A DNA stretch of 64,000 nt from Plectrocnemia conspersa. Its lineage: Eukaryota; Arthropoda; Insecta; Trichoptera; Polycentropodidae. The notes beneath the pieces are model-generated. The model was not told where the DNA came from, did not search any database, and saw nothing but the letters and a program-made list of their open reading frames with translations. The stretch spans positions 310,001 to 374,000 of the forward strand of contig VTFK01000308.1 in NCBI GenBank assembly GCA_009617715.1, given 5' to 3'. The position numbers were made by a program, and so were the translations under genes. Shown one piece after another: positions 37,211 to 47,533 of the stretch; the stretch's first letter is position 1; every line of letters starts with the position of its first letter.

Positions 37211-37319
37211 GTCGCAATATATGTAATATAAACTAATAAATTATTACTTGTTTCCACCTGCATCTAACTAGCTGCGAAGTCACACCCCTTAGGGTTACTA
37301 AGCCGTAAGCGAATTCCCA

Positions 37320-37670
37320 ATATACATGCGTTAGAGCGCAACAGTGACGTCACGATGACGTTTCACGCCGGCGCCTAAATCAGTTCCACAAATACTCACA
37401 GGCGTCGCTTCATACGCCGCTGCGATCGCGGGATCAGTTGGTCATAGATTGGATGATGCTGGACAATTACAAGATATACCGAAATGATAACAAATCAATA
37501 CAATATCATTAAAAAAAGGTTAGGTTGTTTGGTTCTATAGTAATAGTCGGCGCGAGCGGCAGCGAGGCGCCTCTAAGACGATGCTAGAAAGAGATGTGTG
37601 AATGCTAGAAAAAGACGTGAGATGTGACGTCGACATGGCACCCTAATGCATGCCTTATGGGAATGCGCAA
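37320..37670 (+). repeat. Short non-autonomous relative of the MULE at 24522-27803
   Basis: The left part (from gtgacgtcacgatgacgttt at about 37,332 to gctgcgatcgcggg near 37,434) aligns with the complement of 27,690-27,770. The right part (gatgctagaaagaga, a second tagaaa unit, then gatgtgacgtc to about 37,632) aligns with the complement of the 24,555-24,615 end. The outermost inverted ends are still discernible but diverged. It is therefore a MITE-like deletion derivative of about 350 bp. Confidence 0.72.
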
Positions 37671-38600
37671 ACCGTAAGTCTCCAAGTAAAATCCACGGCT
37701 AGTTTCCAAATATTTTCTGTTTTAAGCTACACTTATCCCTTAACTTACGCAATACTCTTTTAAGTGGTTGAAAAAAACTTTTTTTAAATACTCTAAATCA
37801 GCCATGGCCAAACTGGTCCAGCGGGCCATAGCGCTGCGTTGCAGCTGCGCTTCGAAATTTATTTCTTATATGATAAAGATTCTAAAAAAATCGGGTTATT
37901 ATATAAGATTTTTCGATTAATTATTTATAATTTATTTTATTTGAACCCTTTCTCTTAATAAAAAAATAAGGTACATTCTAATTAATCTCATCAACATTTA
38001 TACAATTTTAATATGCGTATTAAAATCAACGTAGAAGTTTAAATACAACTGTTTGAATGTAAATATAATTTTACACAATACATGTTTGCAAATAGTGCAT
38101 TCCTTATGTATTCTGAGTTCGCAAGTCATTGTTTGATGATGAATTTATAATTTTGTGTACGATTTGACATATTTGAATTCGTTTAATATTCATTAGGAAG
38201 AATGTTTAAATACTGAATACGTCATATTTAGTTAACATACTTTTATTTAAGTACATCGACTTATTTTAAAAATTCAAATTATATGGAGCGAAGTAAAAAA
38301 TTAAATTCTTTTCAAGAGTATATAGGTAAATGTGTGGGAGTAAGCTTTTTATTTTTATACAGTGATTTTATTTTCATAATTTTTATTTCTTATATTTTAT
38401 TGTGAAGGATATAGTTTTAATTGTTTTTATCTGATACTTATACTTTCTTATTTTGTTGTGCTAATTTAACATAATCTAATGTTAGAAATGTATCATTATG
38501 TATAGATACTATTGAGGTATAATTATATTTATAAACATTTGTTGTTATTTATAAATACGTGACAACGCTTATGAGTTAGGCATTCGAAAATTAAGTTGAA
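37671..38600. other. Gene-free stretch upstream of gene A
   Basis: AT-rich; near 37,800 atcagccatggccaaactggtc is reminiscent of hAT-family ends, but no partner end was found. No coding signal. Confidence 0.4.
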
Positions 38601-38622
38601 CTGTGCACTGATCATCTGGTTG

Positions 38623-38770
38623 CTATCAAAACTGCAACTGAACACATAATGCATCGCGCTTTTTATAATCAAAGAAATGTAGAACGATATTTGTTGGTTT
38701 GTTGTTGGATGAATAATAAGAGATTTATTTAGTGACGATTCAGCGCACTTTTACTATAAAAAGAAAAGGA
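38623..38770 (+). promoter_or_regulatory. Core promoter of gene A
   Basis: TATAAAAA at 38755-38762, 93 bases before the ATG. About 120 bases upstream is the phrase ACTGCAACTGAACACATAAT. Both are repeated at nearly the same spacing in front of gene B (45,828 and 45,700), together with aagagattt and ttttactataaaaagaaaa. Conserved non-coding sequence between two diverged paralogues argues that these are the working promoter elements. Confidence 0.7.
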
Positions 38771-38847
38771 CTGCCACATTCAGTATATATTTTTAATCTA
38801 GTAAAATTTTAAGCAAGACCAGATTTATTATTAACAGATAAACCACG

Positions 38848-41800
38848 ATGCTTCGAGCAATGTTATTCGTGACGACAATAACGATTGTGAGTCTATGTTA
38901 TTATTTTTATATTTTTTTTTTAATTTAATTAAACAGTTATTTTTTTTAAGCATTTTAATAAAAATAAGGGCAATACAATATATTTTTATTTGTTTGCTTT
39001 AAAATTTACTTATGCTTAATTTATAATCATAGTTATTAGTGGGACTTTCCCGGTAACTTTTTATAATCCAGACTCGAGATTCACATTTATTTTCAGTTCT
39101 CACCAGTAACCGTAAACAAAAATGATCAAGGTGACCTTTTTATTTTATTTTTAGTGTCCTCCTTTGATATTTTTGAAATCTTAAAATGGTAATTCCCGGG
39201 ATTCTACATATTTTCAATATCGACCTCCGGGACTGAAAAAATCCTCGGGAACATCACCTACTACTAGATAAGCATGCATTTTAAAATGAATACGTACTTA
39301 ATTTAGCGTTACATTATAAGAATTTCTGTCACACTGCAAGAATAATCTCGCTCATAATAATTAGTATAAAAAATACATTTACAGTTTTAAGCTAACAAAA
39401 ACTATTAAATATAGTTGTAATTTTATCACTGTTACATATAAATATAACTTAAAAACACTGTGATTGCCTGATTGATTGATTAGTTTATAATTTTTTTTCT
39501 ATTATTATTAAGTGTATGAAATATTTTAGATCTCAGCGAAAACAACTACAACATTACCACCTGACACAACATTAACGCCTAGCACAACAATTTCACCAAC
39601 CACAACAACCCTACCATCTACCACAACACTACCACTAACAACAACCGAAACTCCTACCACAACATTGACACCTACCACAGAAACAATACCACATACAACA
39701 AAACCTACGACAACGCTACCAACCACAACAACACTGCCACCATCCACAACAACACTATCTTCCACAACAATACAGTCTACAACAACAATAATTCCTACCA
39801 CAACATTACAACCTAACACAACAATATCGCTTACAACAACAATACAACCCACAACAACATCTTTACCTACAACAACACTACAACTAAGTACAACACCAGC
39901 ACCTACGACAACTCAATCATCTACAACCACACTGCCACCCACAACAACATTAGCTTCCACTACAACTACTCCACCACCTACAACAACACCACAATCTACC
40001 ACAACACTACCACTCACAACAACATTAGCTCTTACTTCAACAATACCACCAAATACAACAATACCACCGACCACGACAATACTACCCACAACAACATTAA
40101 TACCCGACGTGACAGTACCACTTGGTACAACAATTTTACCTACAACAACCCAACCAACTTCCACAACCCTAGGGCCTGAGACGACACTACCACCAACAAC
40201 AACACTAAAACCAGACACAACATTACAACCTACTACGACTCTGCCACCTGATACAACGTTACCATTTACTACGACCTTACCGCCTGACACAACACTGCTG
40301 CTTTCAACAACACTATTACCTAAAACTACCATATTGCCAACTACAACACTTCTACCTGACACAACACTACCAATACCAACAACACAAACACCCGACACGA
40401 CAGTACCACTTAGTACAACAATTTTACCTACAACAACCCAACAAACTTCACTAGCACCTGAAACAACACAAACACCTAGCACGCAATTGCCGCCTACCAC
40501 AACACTACCACCTGACGCAACACTAGCACTTTCAACAACCCAAATACCTGACACGACATTGGCACTCTACCACAACACTTTTTTTTCAAACTAACCCAAA
40601 TACCTGACACGACATTGACGCCTACCACAACACTGATGCCTGACACAACACTACCGCCAAACGCAACACTACCACCTGACGCAACACAACCACTTTCAAC
40701 AACACAAACCGCTGACACGACATTGCCACCTACCACAACTATATTTCCTGACACAACACTAGCACCTGAAACAACACAAACACCTAACACGCAATTGCCG
40801 CCTACCACAACACTACCACCTGACGCAACACTAGCACTTTCAACAACCCAAATACCTGACACAACATTGGCACCTACCACAACACTTCTGCCTGACACAA
40901 CACTACCGCCTGACACAACACCAGCACCTGAAACAACACAGACACCTAACACGACATTGACGCCTACCACAACACTGATGCCTGACACAACACTACCGCC
41001 AGACGCAACACTACCACCTGACGCAACACAACCACTTTCAACAACACAAACAGCTGACACGACATTGCCACCTACCACAACTATATTTCCTGACACAACA
41101 CTAGCACCTGAAACAACACAAACACCTAACACGCAATTGCCGCCTACCACAACACTACCACCTGACGCAACACTAATACTTTCAACAACCCAAATACCTG
41201 ACACAACATTTGCACCTACCACAACACTACTGCCTGACACAACACTACCGCCTGACACAACACTAGCACCTGAAACAACACAGACACCTAACACGACATT
41301 GATGCCTACCACAACACTGATGCCTGACACAACACTACCGCCAGACACAACACTACCACCTGACGCAACACAATCACTTTCAACAACACAAATAGCTGAC
41401 ACGACATTGCCACCTACCACAACTATATTTCCTGACACAACACTAGCACCTGAAACAACACAAACACCTAACACGCAATTGCCGCCTACCACAACACTAC
41501 CACCTGACGCAACACTAGTACTTTCAACAACCCAAATATCTGACACAACATTGGCACCTACCACAACACTTCTGCCAGACACAACACTACCGTCTGACGC
41601 AACATTGGCACCTGAAACAACACGGACACCTAACAAGACATTGACGCCTACCACAACAACTGATTCCTGACACAACACTACCGCCAGACGCAACACTACC
41701 ACCTGACGCCACACAACGACATTTTCAACAACACAAATAGCTGACACGACATTGCCACCTACCACAACTACTATTTCCCGAAACAACACTAGCACCTGAA

Positions 41801-44687
41801 ACAACACAAACACCTAACACGCAATTGCCGCCTACCACAACACTACCACCTGACACAACACTAGCACTTTCAACAACCCAAATACCTGACACAACATTGG
41901 CACCTACCACTACACTTCTGCCTGACACAACACTACCGCCTGACACAACACTAGCACCTGAAACAACGGTAGGGACAGCGCAACACAACATTGACGCTGT
42001 CAACTGCAACACTGATGCCTGACACAACACTACCGCCAGACGCAACACCGGCGTCCACCTGACGCAACACAACCATTTTCAACAACAAAAATAATCACAC
42101 GATATTGGTTTACCATTGCTATATTTCCTGACACAACACTAGCACCTGAAAACAACACAAACACCTAATGGGCAATTAGTGATCACGATCATCAACTACC
42201 ATTGACGCAACACTCTTAATCATCAACAACCCAAATATTTTTTACAAAATTGGCACCTACCGCTGATCTTCTGCCTTCATAACAACACTACCGATGGTTA
42301 TCAACACTAGCACGTTTTGAAACAACACAGACACCTAACAAGAAATTGACGCCTACCACAACACTGATTCCTCCAGACAATCACTGGACCGCCAGACTTT
42401 CATTTCCACCTGACGAAAGGAAACACATTTTTTTTCGATGTTAGAACAACACAAATATTCGAAACGAAATTTCCCACCTACCACAACTATATTTCCTTTC
42501 ACAACACTAGAACATCTGAAACAAAAATAAACACTTTTGACAAACACCATTTCGCCTACCACATTTTAAACTACCACCTGACACAACAGGTTTCAGGATT
42601 TTAAACAACCCAAATACCTGACACAACATTGGCACCTACCACTACACTTCTGCCTGACACAACACTACCGCCTGACATAACACTAGCACCTGAAACAACA
42701 CAGACACCTAACACAACATTGACGCCTACCACAACACTACTGCCTGATACAACACTACCGCCTGACGCAACATTAAAACTTATAACAACACAAACACCCG
42801 ACACGACATTGCCGCCTACCAGCACACTACCTCTTGATACAACACTACCACCTAAAACAACACCGCTGCCTGACACGACACTACCACCTGACGCAACACT
42901 AGCACTTTCAACAACCCAAATACCTGACACAACATTGGCACCTACCACTACACTTCTGCCAGACACAACACTACCGTCTGACGCAACATTACAACTTTCA
43001 ACAACACAAACACCTGACACGACATTACCACCTATCACAACAATACTGCCCGAGGCAACACTACCGCCTAATGCAACACTACTATTATCAACAACACAAA
43101 CACCCGATACGACATTGCCACCTACCACAACACAATCGCTTGAAACAACAATACCACCTAAAATAACACTGCTACCTGAAATAACACTACTGCCTGACAC
43201 AACACTACCACCTGACACAACACTACCGCCTAAAACAACAATACTGCCTGACTCAACACTAGCACCTGAAATAGCACAAACACCTAACACGACATTGCCA
43301 CATACCACAACACTGCTGCCTGACACAACACTGCGTGCTGACGCGATACTACCACTTTCAACAACACAGACAGCTGACACGACATTGCCACCTACCACAA
43401 CACTACCATCTAAAACAACTCTGCTACCTGAAACGACACTTCTGCCAAACACAACACAGCTACCACCAACAACAACACTACTGCCTGACAGAACAGTACC
43501 GTGTGAAACATCACTACTGCCTGACATGATACTACAAACACCTGACAGGACAATGCCACCTACAACAACACTATTGCCTGAAACAACACTGTTGCCTGAC
43601 ACAACACTACCACTTTCACCAACACAAATACCTGACACGACATTGGCACCTACCACAACACTACTGCCTGATACAACACTACCGCCTAAAACAACAATAC
43701 TGCCTGACACGACACGAACACCTGAAATAGCACAAACACCTAACACGACATTGCCCCTTACCACAACACTGCTGCCTGACACAACATTACCTGCTAAGGC
43801 AATACTACCACTTTCAACAACGCAAACACCTGACACGACATTACCGCATACCACAACATTACCACCTACTACGACACTGCCACCAGACACTACACTACTG
43901 ACTGGAACAACACTACCACCAACAACAACACTATCACATACTACAACAATACCCCTGGCAAAGCCTCCGGGTCTAGTTGGACCACCGGGACCAGTAGGAC
44001 CACAAGGACAAACAGGAGCAATAGGACAACCAGGTCCGACATCATCAGGGTCAATTGGAGCTATAGGAGGAATAGGACCACCAGGGTTTTTAGGACCATT
44101 AGGTCGACAGGGTCCATTCGGTTCGCCAGGATTAGATGGAAAATCTGGCCTACCTGGACCAGTAGGACTAACCGGTCTATCAGGTTTACCAGGACTACTA
44201 GGACCATCAGGACCGTTGGGACCACGTGGACTATTGGGACCAACGGGACCACGTGGTATATCCGGTCTACCGGGACCACCAGGCCAACCAGGAATAGCAG
44301 GTCTACCAGGGCCAAGCCTTTCACCAATTATATGTCCTTCACTACCAGCATGCGATTGTAGCAGGGAAGTGAAACCGTGGAAGAAAAAATATTTAGAACT
44401 ATTGAAACGCATTGCCAAAAAACATTCATATAATTTACACGAAAATCAAAAAAAAAAAATTAAATAAACACCAAGAAGCTAAAAATGATAAAGTTGAAAT
44501 CCATCTAACGGATTTAAATAGTTCAATCCAACATTTGAAGATAAAACAACATACTCAACATAAAGATGCTAGTGGACAATCTGAACATCATTCAATAAAA
44601 AAATCAAATGAGAAGTGGATAATATCAAGCAGACATCGTCGACGAGAATCTGGGAATAAACATAGTATAGTTCGTACATCCGTTTAA
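38848..44687 (+). CDS. Gene A: secreted mucin-like Thr/Pro repeat protein with C-terminal collagen domain
   Basis: Exon 1 (38848-38886) encodes [13 protein letters not shown]; a phase-0 intron follows; exon 2 begins at 39530 with ISAKTTT, so a signal peptide is probably cut after ISA. From about 39,545 to 43,960 the product is an array of PTTT, PDTT and PETT units, dense in Thr and Pro, as in O-glycosylated mucins and glue proteins. From 43,968 to 44,318 come about 38 Gly-X-Y triplets (8, an SS break, then 30). Next is [20 protein letters not shown], leading into a short amphipathic helix. The frame breaks at about 40,590 and 41,660 and through 41,700-42,620, then recovers; a run of twelve A (44448-44459) shifts it again before a tail ending at 44687. 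Net frame is kept, so I favour assembly errors in a tandem repeat over a pseudogene. If intact, it would be roughly 1,700 residues. No orthologue name is known to me. Confidence 0.75.
39040..39250. repeat. Possible hAT-like remnant in intron 1 of gene A
   Basis: Contains gggactttcccgg near 39,051 and, near the other side, tcctcgggaacatcaccta (39,241), the complement of a common hAT-type end. Also shares tttttagtgtcctc with about 8,660. Weak evidence. Confidence 0.3.
40440..42610 (+). repeat. 342-bp higher-order tandem repeat inside gene A
   Basis: The landmark atatttcctg recurs at 40741, 41083 and 41425, exactly 342 bases (114 codons) apart, then in worn form near 41,771, at 42121 and near 42,489. 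Copies before about 41,640 are almost identical; later copies carry many small substitutions and T-rich interruptions. Confidence 0.8.
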
Positions 44688-44746
44688 CCATAAACCAAAA
44701 CCTACTATTAAAAAAATGTACTATTTATTGTATTTATATATTTGTA

Positions 44747-44752
44747 AATAAA
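44747..44752 (+). terminator. Poly(A) signal of gene A
   Basis: AATAAA 60 bases after the inferred stop at 44685-44687. Confidence 0.5.
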
Positions 44753-44829
44753 TGTATATAATATATTTTTAATAAGCATTTTTTCTGTTAAATTTCAAAA
44801 TAAGGTTAATTTAATAAACTGAAAATGAA

Positions 44830-45300
44830 TATCATAATTTAATTAAAATGTAAACTAAATCGTCCTGCCACTTCTCTAAATATATTTTTTTGCCTACATT
44901 GAAATCTCTTAGAATTACTAATGCGTCATTTTTGAAGACTTTTTCACACTACTTTTGAAGTTCCTCATAAAATCTATCTTTATTTTTCTCTTCTGCCTCT
45001 TTTGTCGAAGCATATGCATTGATGAAATTTATATAGAATAAAGTCCCTTTCAGTCTTAATTTTGATAGCCTGTCGTTGATTGGTTCGAATCCTTGAACTG
45101 ATTTGGTAGTAGCTAGCCACACACGGGCGGATCTGCCCGCCGGATGAATTCTATGAATTCTATACCTCGTTGTATCGTTTTGGTTGACCCACTGTAATAA
45201 ATAATGTAATTCCGTTTGTTTATTTATCTTGCTTCTTTCCATTCGATTTCTTGCGGGGCTACTAGATCTATCTTGAGTTCTAATATTTTTTTGCATCTAT
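44830..45300 (-). mobile_element. RTE-type LINE endonuclease fossil
   Basis: Minus-strand text RMERSKINKQTELHYLLQWV, then NDTTRYRIHRI, LSKLRLKGTLFYINFINAYA and STKEAEEKNKDRFYEELQK matches the apurinic endonuclease domain of RTE-like LINEs. It continues out of frame as KNDALVILRDFNVGK near 44,910 (the GDFNA motif, with G changed). No reverse transcriptase part remains. It separates genes A and B. Confidence 0.7.
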
Positions 45301-45690
45301 CCTGGTGGTAACATTGTTTGCACATTTTAGGTTTAAAAATTTAATTTCAGTCGTTTATATTCCGTTTGTCTAGGTCGTTATGAATCAGGCCGGGCTTATT
45401 ATTTCTTTGTGACTTTTTCGTAACCAGTTGGACTTCAGTTGGAAGACACAGAATGGACTAACTTTTCAAATTGGTATTTTTATACTGCCTATTGCAAGGA
45501 CTAATTTTTTTATGTGAATATTTGTTTTGAACTCAAACGATTTAGAACAAACAAAATATTATTATAGGTATTGGATTGTTATAAATTTATTTCTTTTAAT
45601 TACTTTATCGTAATTGTCATTTTTATAGATTGACATATATTTACACAAAAGCTATAAACTGTACATAAGACTTGACAATAAAAGGGTAAT
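45301..45690. other. Spacer upstream of gene B
   Basis: AT-rich; the first 200 bases may be further LINE remnant. Nothing else seen. Confidence 0.4.
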
Positions 45691-45692
45691 GT

Positions 45693-45835
45693 TCTATCAA
45701 AACTGCAACTGAACACATAATGCAACACGTTTTTATAATTAGAGAAAAGTTCATTGGTATTTGCTCATATTGTTATTGGGTGAAAAAATAAGAGATTTGT
45801 TTAGTGACCAACATGATCTGCTTTTACTATAAAAA
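45693..45835 (+). promoter_or_regulatory. Core promoter of gene B
   Basis: TATAAAAA at 45828-45835, 81 bases before the ATG, and ACTGCAACTGAACACATAAT at about 45,700, matching the gene A promoter in order and spacing. Confidence 0.7.
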
Positions 45836-45908
45836 GAAAAAGGCTATTAGAATCAGTATCATTCTTAATATAGCAAAATCTGAAAAAATACCAAGCAGAT
45901 AAACCACG

Positions 45909-47458
45909 ATGCTTTTAACAGTGTTATTTGTAACATTAATGATTGTGAGTATAAACTATATTTTTTGTATTTACTTAAAATGTAACACATTCATAGAGAT
46001 TAGCATACATTGAAATTTACTTGAATTTGATATCATGGATTTTTTAAATGGGTCCACGCCCTCCTCCTACGATCGCATTAGGCTCGGGAATTTCGGCCCA
46101 CGGGCGACCGTATAAATAAATAGTAAAATAAATACGTAGTAGCTATATAACATAGTATACACTCCTTTATACATAAGACTAGGTTTACAATACGTCCCGG
46201 TCTCACAAAATTTCCGATATGACCTGTTTTTTTTTGCTCTCACCTGCATTCTGCATTTCAATGTAGCACATCTTAGCATACCAAAATGAATAACAATTTC
46301 TAAATTTACTTTTTTTTTAGCTCTCACTAGCATCCTGCATTCTAACCTAGCACATCTAGTTAATTTATTTGGTCATACCTTTCATAAATGATAAGAGATG
46401 TTTGTCCCAAGCCGAGCGAGAAGCTCCCGCTTGATCGTTCTTAAACTAGTGGCTCCCGTACTGCGCAAGCGCGGCGGTGAACTTACGTATAATATTACGT
46501 AGAAGTGAGCCCTTTGAGTATAATGACAATCTCACGTGGATTATGATCGCACGAGTAATGAAAAAACTTGACTTATTTGCAAGGGGATAAGTCTAACAAC
46601 ATTAAACACGAAATCCCGCAGGAAAATTAATTTTAAATATTAACATATGCTTAGGGAAACATAACTTGTATTTGTCAAATTGTAACTTTAAACTAGCGTA
46701 TGTATATAATAATTTAGGCATTAGCTGAAGCACAATCACCATGCCCAAGTCCAGATTCAATCGGAGGGCCATCTGGCCTAATAGGACCACCAGGACCAGT
46801 TGGACAACAAGGGTCAACAGGAGTACCAGGACCACCAGGACCACCAGGGCCAACATCAGTAGGACCACCTGGAGCAACAGGACCAATAGGAGCACTTGGA
46901 CAAACTGGCCCACCAGGACCAATAGGACTAACCGGTCTTATGGGATCACCGGGTCCACCAGGACCAATAGGACTAACCGGTCTTATGGGATCACCGGGTC
47001 CACCAGGTGCATCAGGACCAATAGGAGCATTAGGACCATTGGGACCACAAGGACCAGCGGGACCATGGGGACCACCAGGCGCACCGGGTCTACAAGGACT
47101 ACAAGGTCCGCAAGGACCAAGTCTTCCACCACTCATATGTCCCCCACCACCACCATGCGATTGTAGCAATAAAGTCAAATCGTGGAAGAATAAGTATTTA
47201 GGACTATTGCAGCACATCGTCAAAAACCATTCCAATGAATCGCACGAAAATCAACATCATAAAACTGAAATGCATCTACCAGATTTTAATGAAAATCATA
47301 CTAAAGCTAATGAAAGCTGTGAACATTCTGAAAAACGCTATTCAATAAAAGAACCAGGGGAGAAGTATCATCAAGAATACAGCAACGAAGAGGATTGCCA
47401 AAGCGACGATATAGTTCATTCATCCGCGAAGGCGCATGCTAGAACTTTATTTAATTAA
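45909..47458 (+). CDS. Gene B: short secreted collagen-like protein, paralogue of gene A
   Basis: Exon 1 (45909-45944) encodes [12 protein letters not shown]. Exon 2 (46718-47458) continues [17 protein letters not shown], giving a signal peptide probably cut after AEA and a 258-residue precursor. Ten Gly-X-Y triplets lead to GPT, a two-residue SV break, then 29 more triplets, with an internal 8-triplet phrase repeated ([15 protein letters not shown] twice). Then [20 protein letters not shown] leads to a helix ([14 protein letters not shown]) and a polar His/Glu/Lys tail. The Cys/helix module is shared with gene A. Pro is frequent in the X position and Y carries Pro, Ile, Met and Gln. The uninterrupted frame here is the control showing that the gene A breaks are not a family trait. 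Function inferred: structural silk or matrix collagen. Stop 47456-47458; poly(A) signal AATAAA at 47528. Confidence 0.88.
46235..46360. repeat. Two-copy direct repeat in the intron of gene B
   Basis: TGCTCTCACCTGCATTCTGC at 46235 and agctctcactagcatcctgc at 46319, both preceded by a T-run and followed by a similar tagcacatct. The unit length is about 84 bases. Next to it, 46,400-46,520 is a GC-richer patch of unknown origin. Confidence 0.5.
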
Positions 47459-47527
47459 ATGTATACTTATCATTCTATATACATACAACGTTTATTTTGT
47501 GTCTTTGTTATTATTTAAATGTGAGTC

Positions 47528-47533
47528 AATAAA
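47528..47533 (+). terminator. Poly(A) signal of gene B
   Basis: AATAAA 70 bases after the gene B stop codon. Confidence 0.6.

Noticed and set aside
39526..44418. Long minus-strand ORFs opposite gene A (213, 439 and 605 codons, Val/Ser/Gly-rich)
   Set aside because: They are mirror images of the A/C-rich repeat, lack starts with context, splice signals or domains, and simply reflect absence of stops.
46602..47235. Other-frame ORFs over the gene B collagen region (Arg/Thr/Asn-rich, Leu/Val-rich and Gly/Pro-rich)
   Set aside because: Periodic Gly-X-Y DNA keeps all frames open; only the plus frame from 46718 joins a signal peptide and ends in the shared Cys/helix module.
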